DNA of 42,369 nt, from assembly GCA_001801995.1 (NCBI GenBank), contig MGZB01000056.1, positions 67,740 through 110,108 of the forward strand, given 5' to 3'. The position numbers and the translations under genes were made by a program. Positions within the stretch are counted from its first letter, which is position 1. Every line of letters starts with the position of its first letter. This document shows positions 14,211 through 22,109 of the stretch, piece by piece. The notes under the pieces are model-generated. The model was not told where the DNA came from. It did no database searches and saw nothing but the letters and a program-made list of their open reading frames with translations. This DNA is from Gammaproteobacteria bacterium RIFOXYD12_FULL_61_37. GTDB lineage: Bacteria; Pseudomonadota; Gammaproteobacteria; Chromatiales; Chromatiaceae.

Positions 14211-16790
14211 TCAGGCCTTGGTGAGCTTGCACTTAGTGTCGTTGAACGAGTTCATGCCGGACAGCCGGTCCGGATGCAGTTCCAGCGCCTGATTGATCCA
14301 GGTGCCCTTCCTGGCGTAGGCGGGATAGCCGGTGCTGAAGTGGCCGTAACTGTAAGAGACCGTGACCACATCCGGCCGCACGCCCTGACTCAATTTGGCC
14401 TTGCCCTTCGCCTTGCCGACGCGGGTCTCGATCATCACGGTGTCACCGTCCTTGATGTTGAGCTGCTGGGCCGTGGCCGTGTTGAGAACGATCCGGTTCT
14501 CGTCGGTGCCGCCCAGGGCATTGAGGATCGGGTTCTGCCCGGTGTTGCCGCACTGGTTGCGGTACATGGTCTTGTGGGTGACCAGATAGAGCGGATAGTC
14601 CTTCGCCTCCCGGTGCGGCACCGGCTGGGCGTGCTCCGGCAGCGGCAGCGGCGACATGGCGATGCGGTACTGCTCCAGGTCGAGGTTCTTGATGCCGTGC
14701 TTCGCCACCGTCTCCTTGACCTTCTCATAGCCCGTGACCAACTGCTCGGCGTAGAGGTTCATCTTCGGCTTGCCTGCGCCCTTGAACTGCTCCTCCACCC
14801 CCTTGAGGTAGCGGTCTTTGGTCTCGACCTTCTTGCCGAGGAAGCCATGCTCCAGCGCATAGTCGAACGGCTTGTGCGCATTCTCCTCCCAGAGCAGGGC
14901 GACGGCCTCCTTCGCGCTGTAATCGCGGCCCGCCTCGAACTTCTTCTCCTTGAGCTTCCAGACCTTGTTGAGCTCTTCGATGTACTTGTCGCGGAGGCCC
15001 AGGCGATTGGCCAGCTCCCAGAGGATGCTGTAGCCCTCGTGCGGGATGTTGTAGGCGTTGGCGACCGGCTGGCGGATGGCATAGTGCTTGTGGCTGGGGG
15101 TCCAGCGGCCGGGGAAGTAGTGCCAGGACTCCAGGTAGGTGAGATCAGGCAGGACGATGTCCGCCATCTGCGCCAGCTCTGTATCGACGATGTCGATGAC
15201 TACGTTGAAGGTCTTCTTGTAACCCTCGAACTGCTTGGTGGCGTCGGAGGTGGACATGGGCCGGTTGGTGGCATAGAACATCTGCATCTCCGGCTCGTAG
15301 CCCAGGCCGAAGGCCTTGGGGTCGAGCAGGGTCAGCGCCACCTGCTGGCAGACATCGTGGTGGCCGTGCGGGAAGTAGACGCTCTTGGCCAGGTCCACCC
15401 GCTTGGGCGGGTACTCGCACTTGGAGGGCTCGAAGAAGTCGGGCTTCTTGAAGACACCGTGCAGGTGCAGGCCCCCCACCGCATCCAGACAACCCACCAG
15501 CATCTGCACGATCAGGGCGGCGCGCCAGTTCTGCACCCCGAACTCCTTGGCGGCCAGACCGCGGAAGGAGTAGATCGCCACCGGGCGGTAACGCAGCTTC
15601 TGGCCGTCGATCTCGATGGTGGAACCGATCCGCGCCTCGCGCGCGAACTCGCGCGCCAGCGCGACGACGCGGGCGGCCGGTACGCCGGACACCTCTTCCA
15701 CCAGCTCCGGCGTCACCTTCGCGACGCTGTCGGCCAGCAGTTGCAGGCTGGTGGCGCAGGGCTTGCCCTCGACCTCGAAGCGGCCCAGCAGGGCGGGGGT
15801 CACGCCCTCGGCCAAGACCTTGGCGGCATTCGACGCGCTGTCCCACACCAGCGGCTTGCCGTCCTTGTCGCGCAGGAACTTGCCGTCGGCGCCCACCAGT
15901 TGCGGCGCGTTGGTGTAGTTGGCCAGGAACTCCTTGTCGATGGTGCCTTCGTCCAGCAGCACCTTGGCCATGCCCAGCAGCATCAACACATCCTTGGCCG
16001 GGCGGATGGGAATCCACTCGTCGGACTTGGCGCCGGTCTGGGAGAGGCGCGGCTCAACGGTGACGAGCTTCATGCCGCGTTCCTTGGCGTCGAGGGTCGC
16101 GTGATCCAGCCAGCGCGACCACTGTTCCCCTTCAAAGGCATTGGCGCCGAAGTTGAGATAGAGATTGGTGTATTCCAGATCGGGCAGGATGCCGTGATAG
16201 CCCCAGGTCAGCTCATCGGCCACATGGCGCGAGGACTCGCAGGTGGTGGTGCGATGCACGACATTGGGCGTACCGAAGGCGGCGGCGAAGGCCTTGGGAA
16301 ACTGATCGCCGATCAGGTATTTGCCGTGGCCGTGGTGCCAGATGAACTTGGCGGGGTTGTCGGCCTTGATCTTGGCCAGGCGTTCGGTGATGGTGGCGAA
16401 GGCCTCCTCCCAGCCGATCTCCACCCACTTGGGGTCCTGGTCCATGCCCTTGAGGGGATTGGTGCGCTTCATCGGCTTCTTCAGCCGGTAGGGGTTGTAG
16501 GTGTTGAACAGCCCGGCGACCCCCTTCGGACAGATGCCCCGGTTATAGAACTCCGCCCGCGCCCGGTCGGGATAGATGGCCCGGATCACGTCGTCTTGCA
16601 GCTTGACCTCGATGCCGCAGAAGTTCACGCAATGGACGCACTGGCTCTTGACGTATTTCTCCACGCCCGGCGTGTAGGGCACGCTGGCCTTCTCCGCCGC
16701 CTGGGCGATGGTGGGCAGGGACACCCCCACCGCCGCCACACCCGCCAATGTACCTGTCTGCTTAAGAAAATCCCGCCTGCTGATGGACAT
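14211..16790 (-). CDS. Tat-exported molybdopterin oxidoreductase catalytic subunit (operon 1, PsrA/PhsA/ArrA-like)
   Basis: An 859-residue member of the DMSO reductase family. It has a Tat leader (SRRDFLKQTG at 4-13), a complete 4Fe-4S motif (Cys51, Cys54, Cys58, Cys87) and a likely molybdenum-ligand Cys184 in TTTCESSRH, as in the polysulfide/thiosulfate/arsenate reductase branch. The ATG at 16790 follows GGAGGG. The operon continues with the iron-sulfur subunit, cytochromes, a TorD chaperone and flavocytochrome c. Sulfur context favours a sulfur-compound substrate, while the neighbouring arsenosugar operon keeps arsenic possible; I cannot choose from the sequence alone. Confidence 0.88.
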   Translation of the reverse strand: MSISRRDFLKQTGTLAGVAAVGVSLPTIAQAAEKASVPYTPGVEKYVKSQCVHCVNFCGIEVKLQDDVIRAIYPDRARAEFYNRGICPKGVAGLFNTYNPYRLKKPMKRTNPLKGMDQDPKWVEIGWEEAFATITERLAKIKADNPAKFIWHHGHGKYLIGDQFPKAFAAAFGTPNVVHRTTTCESSRHVADELTWGYHGILPDLEYTNLYLNFGANAFEGEQWSRWLDHATLDAKERGMKLVTVEPRLSQTGAKSDEWIPIRPAKDVLMLLGMAKVLLDEGTIDKEFLANYTNAPQLVGADGKFLRDKDGKPLVWDSASNAAKVLAEGVTPALLGRFEVEGKPCATSLQLLADSVAKVTPELVEEVSGVPAARVVALAREFAREARIGSTIEIDGQKLRYRPVAIYSFRGLAAKEFGVQNWRAALIVQMLVGCLDAVGGLHLHGVFKKPDFFEPSKCEYPPKRVDLAKSVYFPHGHHDVCQQVALTLLDPKAFGLGYEPEMQMFYATNRPMSTSDATKQFEGYKKTFNVVIDIVDTELAQMADIVLPDLTYLESWHYFPGRWTPSHKHYAIRQPVANAYNIPHEGYSILWELANRLGLRDKYIEELNKVWKLKEKKFEAGRDYSAKEAVALLWEENAHKPFDYALEHGFLGKKVETKDRYLKGVEEQFKGAGKPKMNLYAEQLVTGYEKVKETVAKHGIKNLDLEQYRIAMSPLPLPEHAQPVPHREAKDYPLYLVTHKTMYRNQCGNTGQNPILNALGGTDENRIVLNTATAQQLNIKDGDTVMIETRVGKAKGKAKLSQGVRPDVVTVSYSYGHFSTGYPAYARKGTWINQALELHPDRLSGMNSFNDTKCKLTKA

Positions 16791-16885
16791 AAAACCCTCC
16801 CGCCCAGTTTTCTTCTCAACACAGCGGCTCAAGATGCCTCCGCCGTGCCCCTTCGTTGCCCGCTCTTTATGAACCAGACAAGGAG

Positions 16886-16928
16886 CAATAAGCGCACCAA
16901 CAACGGCCACTCGATTGATAAATCGCAA
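16886..16928 (-). promoter_or_regulatory. Candidate FNR-type promoter of molybdoenzyme operon 1
   Basis: Read on the minus strand, TTGCG-ATTT-ATCAA (16928-16915) matches the FNR/ANR box TTGAT-N4-ATCAA at 8 of 10 positions. A weak -10 (CTTATT, 16891-16886) follows after 23 bases, the spacing of a class II FNR promoter. It lies about 125 bases before the catalytic gene. Oxygen-controlled expression would suit a respiratory molybdoenzyme. Sequence evidence only. Confidence 0.35.
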
Positions 16929-16986
16929 TGGGCGCTGGCGACTGGAGGCTGAGGGAAAATACGGAAGGCCAGAAAATACCCGGAAC

Positions 16987-17139
16987 GGTTACCGCCGGGT
17001 AACCCGGTGGGTGTTTCCGGCCAGGCTCAGGGGCGTATTAGGTGGCTGTAATGCCCGTAGGATCAGTGCTTTGTGAGGCCGGTTACCGGCAAGTAACCAG
17101 ATGCGCTTGAATAAACGGGAAAGTCACCCGGCGGTAACC
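16987..17139. promoter_or_regulatory. Three GGTTAC-N6-GTAACC dyads (candidate operators)
   Basis: Two perfect dyads, GGTTAC-N6-GTAACC at 16987-17004 and 17081-17098, and an imperfect one, AGTCAC-N6-GTAACC at 17122-17139. The spacings of 94 and 41 bases are close to whole helical turns, so bound dimers could lie on one face of the helix. They sit between the divergent operons. The regulator is unknown. Confidence 0.5.
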
Positions 17140-17363
17140 CGGTGGTGAGCCGGTTTGGAGGCTATCGGGTAGGTTGAAACCATGACCAACAATTTGGACG
17201 GTATACTTCTACAACATCAGCGGTCAGGCACTGTCGAGCCAAGGCCGCTTCTCATTATCGCCATGAAGTCAATGCACCATTGTGCCGATATTTAACAAAA
17301 ATTAACCATTCCAAACATGGAAGCAATTGAATCCGGTCAATCGAACCAAGGGGAGCAAAAATC

Positions 17364-20069
17364 ATGCAGGGACTGACTCTACGGGAAGAATTTCGGGGAA
17401 AACGCCTCAGAGGAACGGCGATCGAGCTGTCCAACGAGACCAATACCGGCGCGACTCAGATCGCGGCCAAAGAATTCCTGGAAATCACATACCCCACCCA
17501 CGATCTGCTGAAAGGGATTGAGGCGGTTGGCCCGAACCAAGGGCGTCCGGTGGTGGTGATGGGCGAGCGCGGCCTCGGTAAGTCACACTTGATGGCCGCT
17601 CTCTACCACGCAGTGAACGATGCTGCCTCGACCGGTGCTTGGCTGAATTCGTGGGCCACCACGTTGGGCGATCCGCAAATCGGCAAGATCGCGTTACGTA
17701 GTGGGATGCTGGTGATCGGCGAAAGCCTGCACCGCCAGCGCTATAAATTTCTGTGGGATCTACTGTTTGAGCGCCATCCCCACGGCACCTATATCAAGGG
17801 CAAGTGGGAGGGTATGGGCGCTGCCAAGACCGACATCCCGTCCGACAAGCTGATCCTTGAGCTGTTGCAGCACACCCCCACGATGCTGCTGCTAGACGAA
17901 TTCCAGACGTGGTACGACGGCCTGACCAACACCAAGCAGTACCCTTGGAAGAACTGGGCGTTTAACTTCATCCAGATCCTGTCCGAGATCGCCAAGGAGC
18001 ATCCGGAATTGCTGGTGCTCGTGATTTCGGTTCGCAATGGTGGCAGTGACGCCTATCAGCAAGTGCACCGCGTCAATCCGGTCGCCATCGACTTCATGGC
18101 GGGCGGTAATCCTGAGCGGGTACAGCAGGATCGCCGCCGGATGCTGCTGCATCGTCTGTTCACCAACCGGCTGCAGATCACCAAGCCCCAGATCGCCTCG
18201 CTCATTGAACCTCACGTGACCGAGAGCTTGCGTTTGATGGAGGTGCCTGCCGCTGAGCATGAGCGCAAGCGCAAGGAGTTCCTGGTCTCTTGGCCGTTCG
18301 CTCCACACTTGTTGCGCCTGCTTGAAGAGCAGGTGCTGATTGCGACCGATGCCCAGGAAACCCGCGACATGATTCGCATCCTGGCCAACCTCTACAAGAG
18401 TCGTGGCGAGGCGGCCCCGGTGCTCACGGCCGCAGATTTCCGTCTGGATGACGATGCTTCGGGCATCGGCGCTCTCCTGGATTCGGTGTCCAACGAGCAT
18501 CACCGCACGCTGCGTGCGAAGGCGCAGCAGAACATCATCTCGGTCACCGAAGCCGTAGCCAACCACGCCAGCCTCGCCCCGCACCTGCAGGAGATCGTGG
18601 GCGCGTTGTGGCTGCGTTCGATTGCTGTCGGCAACCTTGCCGGTGCCGAACCCGCGACGTTGCAGGTCGACATCACGCGCAACAAGGCCGTCGACGACAA
18701 CGCATTCCAGGTCGAGCTGGCGACGATTGTCGAGAACAGCTTCAACATCCATCAGGATGGCCCGCGCTTGGTCTTCCGCGAGGAAGAAAACCCCCGCGCC
18801 AAACTGATGGCTTGCGCCCGCAACGACAAACTGTTCACAGACGGCTCCGATAAGGCCCAACTCGCCAAGCAGGTTCGCTACGTCATCGGCGGCACCGACG
18901 AGGTCGCCAAGACCTTCCGTGTGATCGCGCTGCCGAAAGCTTGGCAGACCGATCCCTGGTCAACGCTGGATGAAACCGAGCAACCCGAGCGCTGGGATGA
19001 CCGTTTGCTCATCTTGGTGCTGCCGGAAGAACCGGACAGCCTTGGCCGACGCCTTGGCCGCTGGCTCAAAGACCACCTGCAGAAGCGCCGCAATACCATT
19101 CGTTTCCTGTTGCCGCGATCCGGTTCGTCGAATGCGTTTCAAGACCGCGATTTGCTTATTCTGGCCCGCGCCGAGATGAAAGCGCTGGAATGGAGCGCCC
19201 AGAACCCCGAGTACAAAAAGCTGCATGCCGAATACCAGGGGGCGCTGCGCGACATCCTGAAAAAGCGCTTCGACCGTTTCGCGGTACTGCATCGCTGGAA
19301 TTTCGCCGACCCGAACCAATGCGTGTTCAGTGTTGAGAGCCTGAAAAAACAAGGGGCACAAATCCCCGAAGGCATCGAAGAATCGCTGACGAACGACCTG
19401 TTTGTGCCCGAGGACTTTGAAGCCCTCGTGCTCGAAGCTACCGCCGACAGCTCGGCGGTTGGCAAGCTGTTGCGCGAGCTGCAAGAGCCTCGCCCTGCTG
19501 GTCAGGACTGCATTCCTTGGCTTGGCGAAACCGCAATGAAGGAACGCATCCTACGCCTGTGCGCACGGGGCAAGATCGTCATTAACCTGCGTCAAATGGA
19601 ATGGCTTCAGACCAATCCTGGGGAGGACGAAGATACGGCCTGGAAACGGCTGCGCCCGAAGCTCTCCTACACCGGTCGCCAGCTTGACGAAGTGTTCCTG
19701 ATGGAGCCATCGGCGGTGCCGACCATAGGCGGGACAATACCTCCTGCACCCCAATCGCCGACTGGCGGTGACGATGGCGGTTTGTTTGACGGCAGTACCA
19801 CGGTGCCACAGCCACCCTCCGGCAGCGGGATCTTCGGTGGCGGTTCGACCGGTGCTGGCAGCAAGCTGCGCATCCCTCTGAGCAACCCGCCCACCTCGGC
19901 GCTGAATCTCATCGGCAAGCTGGAAGGCTGGGGCATTGGCCCCGCGACCCCGCTTACAGAGGTGACGATCAAGGTGTCCACCGCGACCGGCGCACAGGTG
20001 AAGGAACTGCTCAAGAAGCTGCCCGATGGCATGACCTTCGAACTGAGCCTTGAGAAGGAAGACAACTGA
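17364..20069 (+). CDS. DUF499-type P-loop ATPase, BrxC/PglY-like
   Basis: A 901-residue cytoplasmic ATPase. Walker A is GERGLGKS at 67-74 and Walker B LLLDEF at 175-180. The overall layout, with a long region after the ATPase core, fits the DUF499 family, which in BREX nomenclature is BrxC/PglY. The C-terminal part has a Gly/Pro/Ser-rich linker (about 790-830) before a final folded segment. The ATG has GGGGAG 8 bases upstream. The next gene, a PglZ protein, overlaps its stop by one base, and a DUF1156 methyltransferase lies further on; this combination supports an anti-phage role. The alternative is a related but unclassified DUF499/DUF1156 defence system. Confidence 0.85.
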   Translation: MQGLTLREEFRGKRLRGTAIELSNETNTGATQIAAKEFLEITYPTHDLLKGIEAVGPNQGRPVVVMGERGLGKSHLMAALYHAVNDAASTGAWLNSWATTLGDPQIGKIALRSGMLVIGESLHRQRYKFLWDLLFERHPHGTYIKGKWEGMGAAKTDIPSDKLILELLQHTPTMLLLDEFQTWYDGLTNTKQYPWKNWAFNFIQILSEIAKEHPELLVLVISVRNGGSDAYQQVHRVNPVAIDFMAGGNPERVQQDRRRMLLHRLFTNRLQITKPQIASLIEPHVTESLRLMEVPAAEHERKRKEFLVSWPFAPHLLRLLEEQVLIATDAQETRDMIRILANLYKSRGEAAPVLTAADFRLDDDASGIGALLDSVSNEHHRTLRAKAQQNIISVTEAVANHASLAPHLQEIVGALWLRSIAVGNLAGAEPATLQVDITRNKAVDDNAFQVELATIVENSFNIHQDGPRLVFREEENPRAKLMACARNDKLFTDGSDKAQLAKQVRYVIGGTDEVAKTFRVIALPKAWQTDPWSTLDETEQPERWDDRLLILVLPEEPDSLGRRLGRWLKDHLQKRRNTIRFLLPRSGSSNAFQDRDLLILARAEMKALEWSAQNPEYKKLHAEYQGALRDILKKRFDRFAVLHRWNFADPNQCVFSVESLKKQGAQIPEGIEESLTNDLFVPEDFEALVLEATADSSAVGKLLRELQEPRPAGQDCIPWLGETAMKERILRLCARGKIVINLRQMEWLQTNPGEDEDTAWKRLRPKLSYTGRQLDEVFLMEPSAVPTIGGTIPPAPQSPTGGDDGGLFDGSTTVPQPPSGSGIFGGGSTGAGSKLRIPLSNPPTSALNLIGKLEGWGIGPATPLTEVTIKVSTATGAQVKELLKKLPDGMTFELSLEKEDN

Positions 20070-21058
20070 TGACGATAGACGCAGAGGTTCTTCATCGGCT
20101 CACCAAGGACACACCCGAAGACGCATGGCACGTCATCATCGACAAGGCCGTTGAAATCGCATCCAAGTCCCTCGCCGCTGGCAATGCACCGAGTGAGGTC
20201 ACCAGGCGCGACCGTGAAATCGGCGTGCTCGATCATTTCCTGTCTTCAGGCGGATGGGACTTGTGGCAGGCGTTCGGCGACACGGTGGAGCGAACCTCGG
20301 ATCGGCTGGTGCGCTGGTGGGATGAGCCCTACAGCGCGAAAGCGGTGCTGATCCTTGATGGCCTATCGCTGCGCGAACTGCCCTGGCTGCTGCAAGGTGC
20401 CAAGAAGCGCTGTTTCACGCTGCACGAGGTCACTGCCAATGCCTCCGAATTGCCGGGCGACACCAATGAATTCGCCCGAGCGCTGGGCTTTGGCAGCCGC
20501 AGCCAACTGCAAAACAACGGCGGCGGCCTCGCCCACAAGCTCCAACCGGCGTACACCGAGTGCGTCGATATGGCTTGGAAGGACTGCGAGGGTCTAATCA
20601 ACACAGCACGGAACTGGGTGTTCTGGCACCACTGGCCTGACAGCAAGGTACATGACGGGTCAGGGGCTGGTCAGGGGCTCGACACATTGACACGCGACGT
20701 GGCCCAACAATTGAGCAGCGACGACTTCTGGGCCTTCGTTGAACGATTGGCGACCGGACGGCGGCTGGTGATTACCTCTGACCACGGCTACGCCGCCACC
20801 GGCTATTTCCCCGACGCGGATGGCGAGGTCGGACAGTTTCTCAAGAAGACTTTTTCCAGTGGCCGCAGCAAAGCAGGCTCCGGTGACACCGGCCCTTTCG
20901 CGCCACCCGTGGCAATGCAAATCAACAGCCCTCATGGCACTCATCTTATGGCCGTTGGCCGGTGGAAGTGGAAGAGCCAAGGTGGTTACCCAACGATGGC
21001 GCATGGCGGCCTTTCGCTGCTTGAGGTGCTGTCGCCATTTGTCGAGATAAGTAAATGA
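20069..21058 (+). CDS. pglZ: PglZ-domain protein (alkaline phosphatase superfamily), BREX-like
   Basis: A 329-residue protein with the PglZ signature: VLILDGLS near 93-100 (metal-binding Asp97), ITSDHGYA near 236-243 and AHGGLSLLEVLSPF near 312-325. PglZ proteins are the common element of BREX systems and have a metal-dependent phosphatase-like fold. This one is short compared with the 700-900 residues usual in BREX type 1, and consists of little more than the core domain. It overlaps the DUF499 gene by one base (TGATG). The following 34 bases separate it from the protease cassette. Confidence 0.85.
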   Translation: MTIDAEVLHRLTKDTPEDAWHVIIDKAVEIASKSLAAGNAPSEVTRRDREIGVLDHFLSSGGWDLWQAFGDTVERTSDRLVRWWDEPYSAKAVLILDGLSLRELPWLLQGAKKRCFTLHEVTANASELPGDTNEFARALGFGSRSQLQNNGGGLAHKLQPAYTECVDMAWKDCEGLINTARNWVFWHHWPDSKVHDGSGAGQGLDTLTRDVAQQLSSDDFWAFVERLATGRRLVITSDHGYAATGYFPDADGEVGQFLKKTFSSGRSKAGSGDTGPFAPPVAMQINSPHGTHLMAVGRWKWKSQGGYPTMAHGGLSLLEVLSPFVEISK

Positions 21059-21092
21059 GTAAGCGTTTGAAACGATTTTGGAGAATGCGCTA

Positions 21093-22109
21093 ATGGCACA
21101 AGCTGACTTATTGGTTGATCTACTTAAGACTGCGACCAGTGGCGATCCGCTTGCACTCCGTAAAGTCGCCGAAGAGTTGATTCAAGAAGAAAAATCCAAG
21201 GGCCACAGAATTTTGGCCGAGCGCATGACAAAAGCCATACTAAGCAATGTATTTCCAACGGCTCGACCTACCGCTGCAAAGATGAACGGGAGCAGCACGA
21301 ATAAAGAACTGTTCTACGAGATTACACCAGAGCGGAATCTCGGCAGCTTGGTTCTGCCTGAAAAGATCAAGATACAGGTGCAGGAGCTCATTGAAGAACA
21401 GCACCGTGCCGAGTTGCTTCACGCCCACAACCTAAGTGCGCGAAGCCGACTTTTGCTAGCAGGTCCGCCTGGTAATGGCAAAACGACTCTGGCGGAAGCA
21501 TTGGCTTTTGAGCTGATGTATCCCCTCATCGTTATTCGTTACGAAACATTAGTGGGTAGCTATCTTGGCGAAACATCCAGCCGATTAAAAAGCGTCCTGG
21601 ACTACGCCAGAACGCAGCGTTGTGTGTTGTTTTTTGATGAATTTGAGACTCTAGGAAAAGAGCGTGGTGATACTCACGAAACGGGGGAAATAAAACGAGT
21701 CGTGAGTTCTTTGTTGCTGCAACTAGATGACATGCCTGACTATGTTGTTGTTGTTGCTGCCAGTAATCATCCCGAGCTTTTGGATAAAGCCGTTTGGCGA
21801 CGATTCCAATTGCGTATTGAATTGCCAACCCCGACCCGCGAGCAATTGACGCAATACATCACTTCGATTGGTCAGCGATGCAATGTGAATTTGGGGTATG
21901 AACCAGCAACCTTGGCGAAACATCTGCTCGGATTGAATTTCGCAGAAACCGAAGAGTTCTGCCTTGGAGTGGTTCGCCGCGCTGTGCTCGACATGAAAAC
22001 GGAAAACGCCCAGCAAGTGACCAAGCTGAAGCTGGAGCAATGGAAAGGTCGTTTGAAGCCGACCACCGATAAGAGCAAGGCAATAGCCAAAGATGGAGCG
22101 GATTGCTGA
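21093..22109 (+). CDS. AAA+ ATPase paired with a subtilisin-like protease
   Basis: A 338-residue AAA+ ATPase. Walker A is GPPGNGKT (124-131), Walker B VLFFDEFE (178-185), and the sensor/arginine-finger segment AASNHPELLDKAVWRRF follows. The N-terminal 110 residues are helical. The fold is that of the FtsH/spastin/SpoVK-like group. The ATG at 21093 has GGAG nine bases upstream; an in-frame TTG at 21078 is less likely. The stop overlaps the start of the protease gene (TGATG). AAA-subtilase pairs recur in defence islands; here the ATPase may unfold or gate substrates for the protease. The DNA is visibly more AT-rich than the DUF499 and pglZ genes (a sampled line at 21541 is 28 of 60 G+C), which suggests separate acquisition. 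Confidence 0.85.
   Translation: MAQADLLVDLLKTATSGDPLALRKVAEELIQEEKSKGHRILAERMTKAILSNVFPTARPTAAKMNGSSTNKELFYEITPERNLGSLVLPEKIKIQVQELIEEQHRAELLHAHNLSARSRLLLAGPPGNGKTTLAEALAFELMYPLIVIRYETLVGSYLGETSSRLKSVLDYARTQRCVLFFDEFETLGKERGDTHETGEIKRVVSSLLLQLDDMPDYVVVVAASNHPELLDKAVWRRFQLRIELPTPTREQLTQYITSIGQRCNVNLGYEPATLAKHLLGLNFAETEEFCLGVVRRAVLDMKTENAQQVTKLKLEQWKGRLKPTTDKSKAIAKDGADC

Larger units (their letters stand above)
16791..17363. other. Divergent intergenic region between molybdoenzyme operon 1 and the defence island
   Basis: These 573 bases separate two divergently read operons. They hold an FNR-like box and three similar dyads (listed separately). No convincing small gene was seen. The stretch from about 17160 is more AT-rich and probably belongs to the island promoter. 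Confidence 0.6.

Noticed and set aside
14211-16790. Naming molybdoenzyme 1 as arsenate reductase ArrA or arsenite oxidase ArxA because of the arsenic genes nearby.
   Set aside because: The sequence places it only in the broader Cys-ligated branch, and the operon is rich in sulfur genes. A phylogeny would be needed.
14109-16952. Long open frame (947 codons) on the plus strand opposite molybdoenzyme 1.
   Set aside because: It is antisense to a gene with clear motifs, and its sequence lacks domains. GC-rich codon use keeps the opposite frame open.
16987-17139. CRISPR-like array from the repeated GGTTAC/GTAACC units.
   Set aside because: Only three short dyads at unequal spacing, with no cas genes.
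17202-17207. TATACT as a -10 element for the defence island.
   Set aside because: No -35 hexamer at an acceptable distance; the nearest TTGAAA gives a 22-base spacer.
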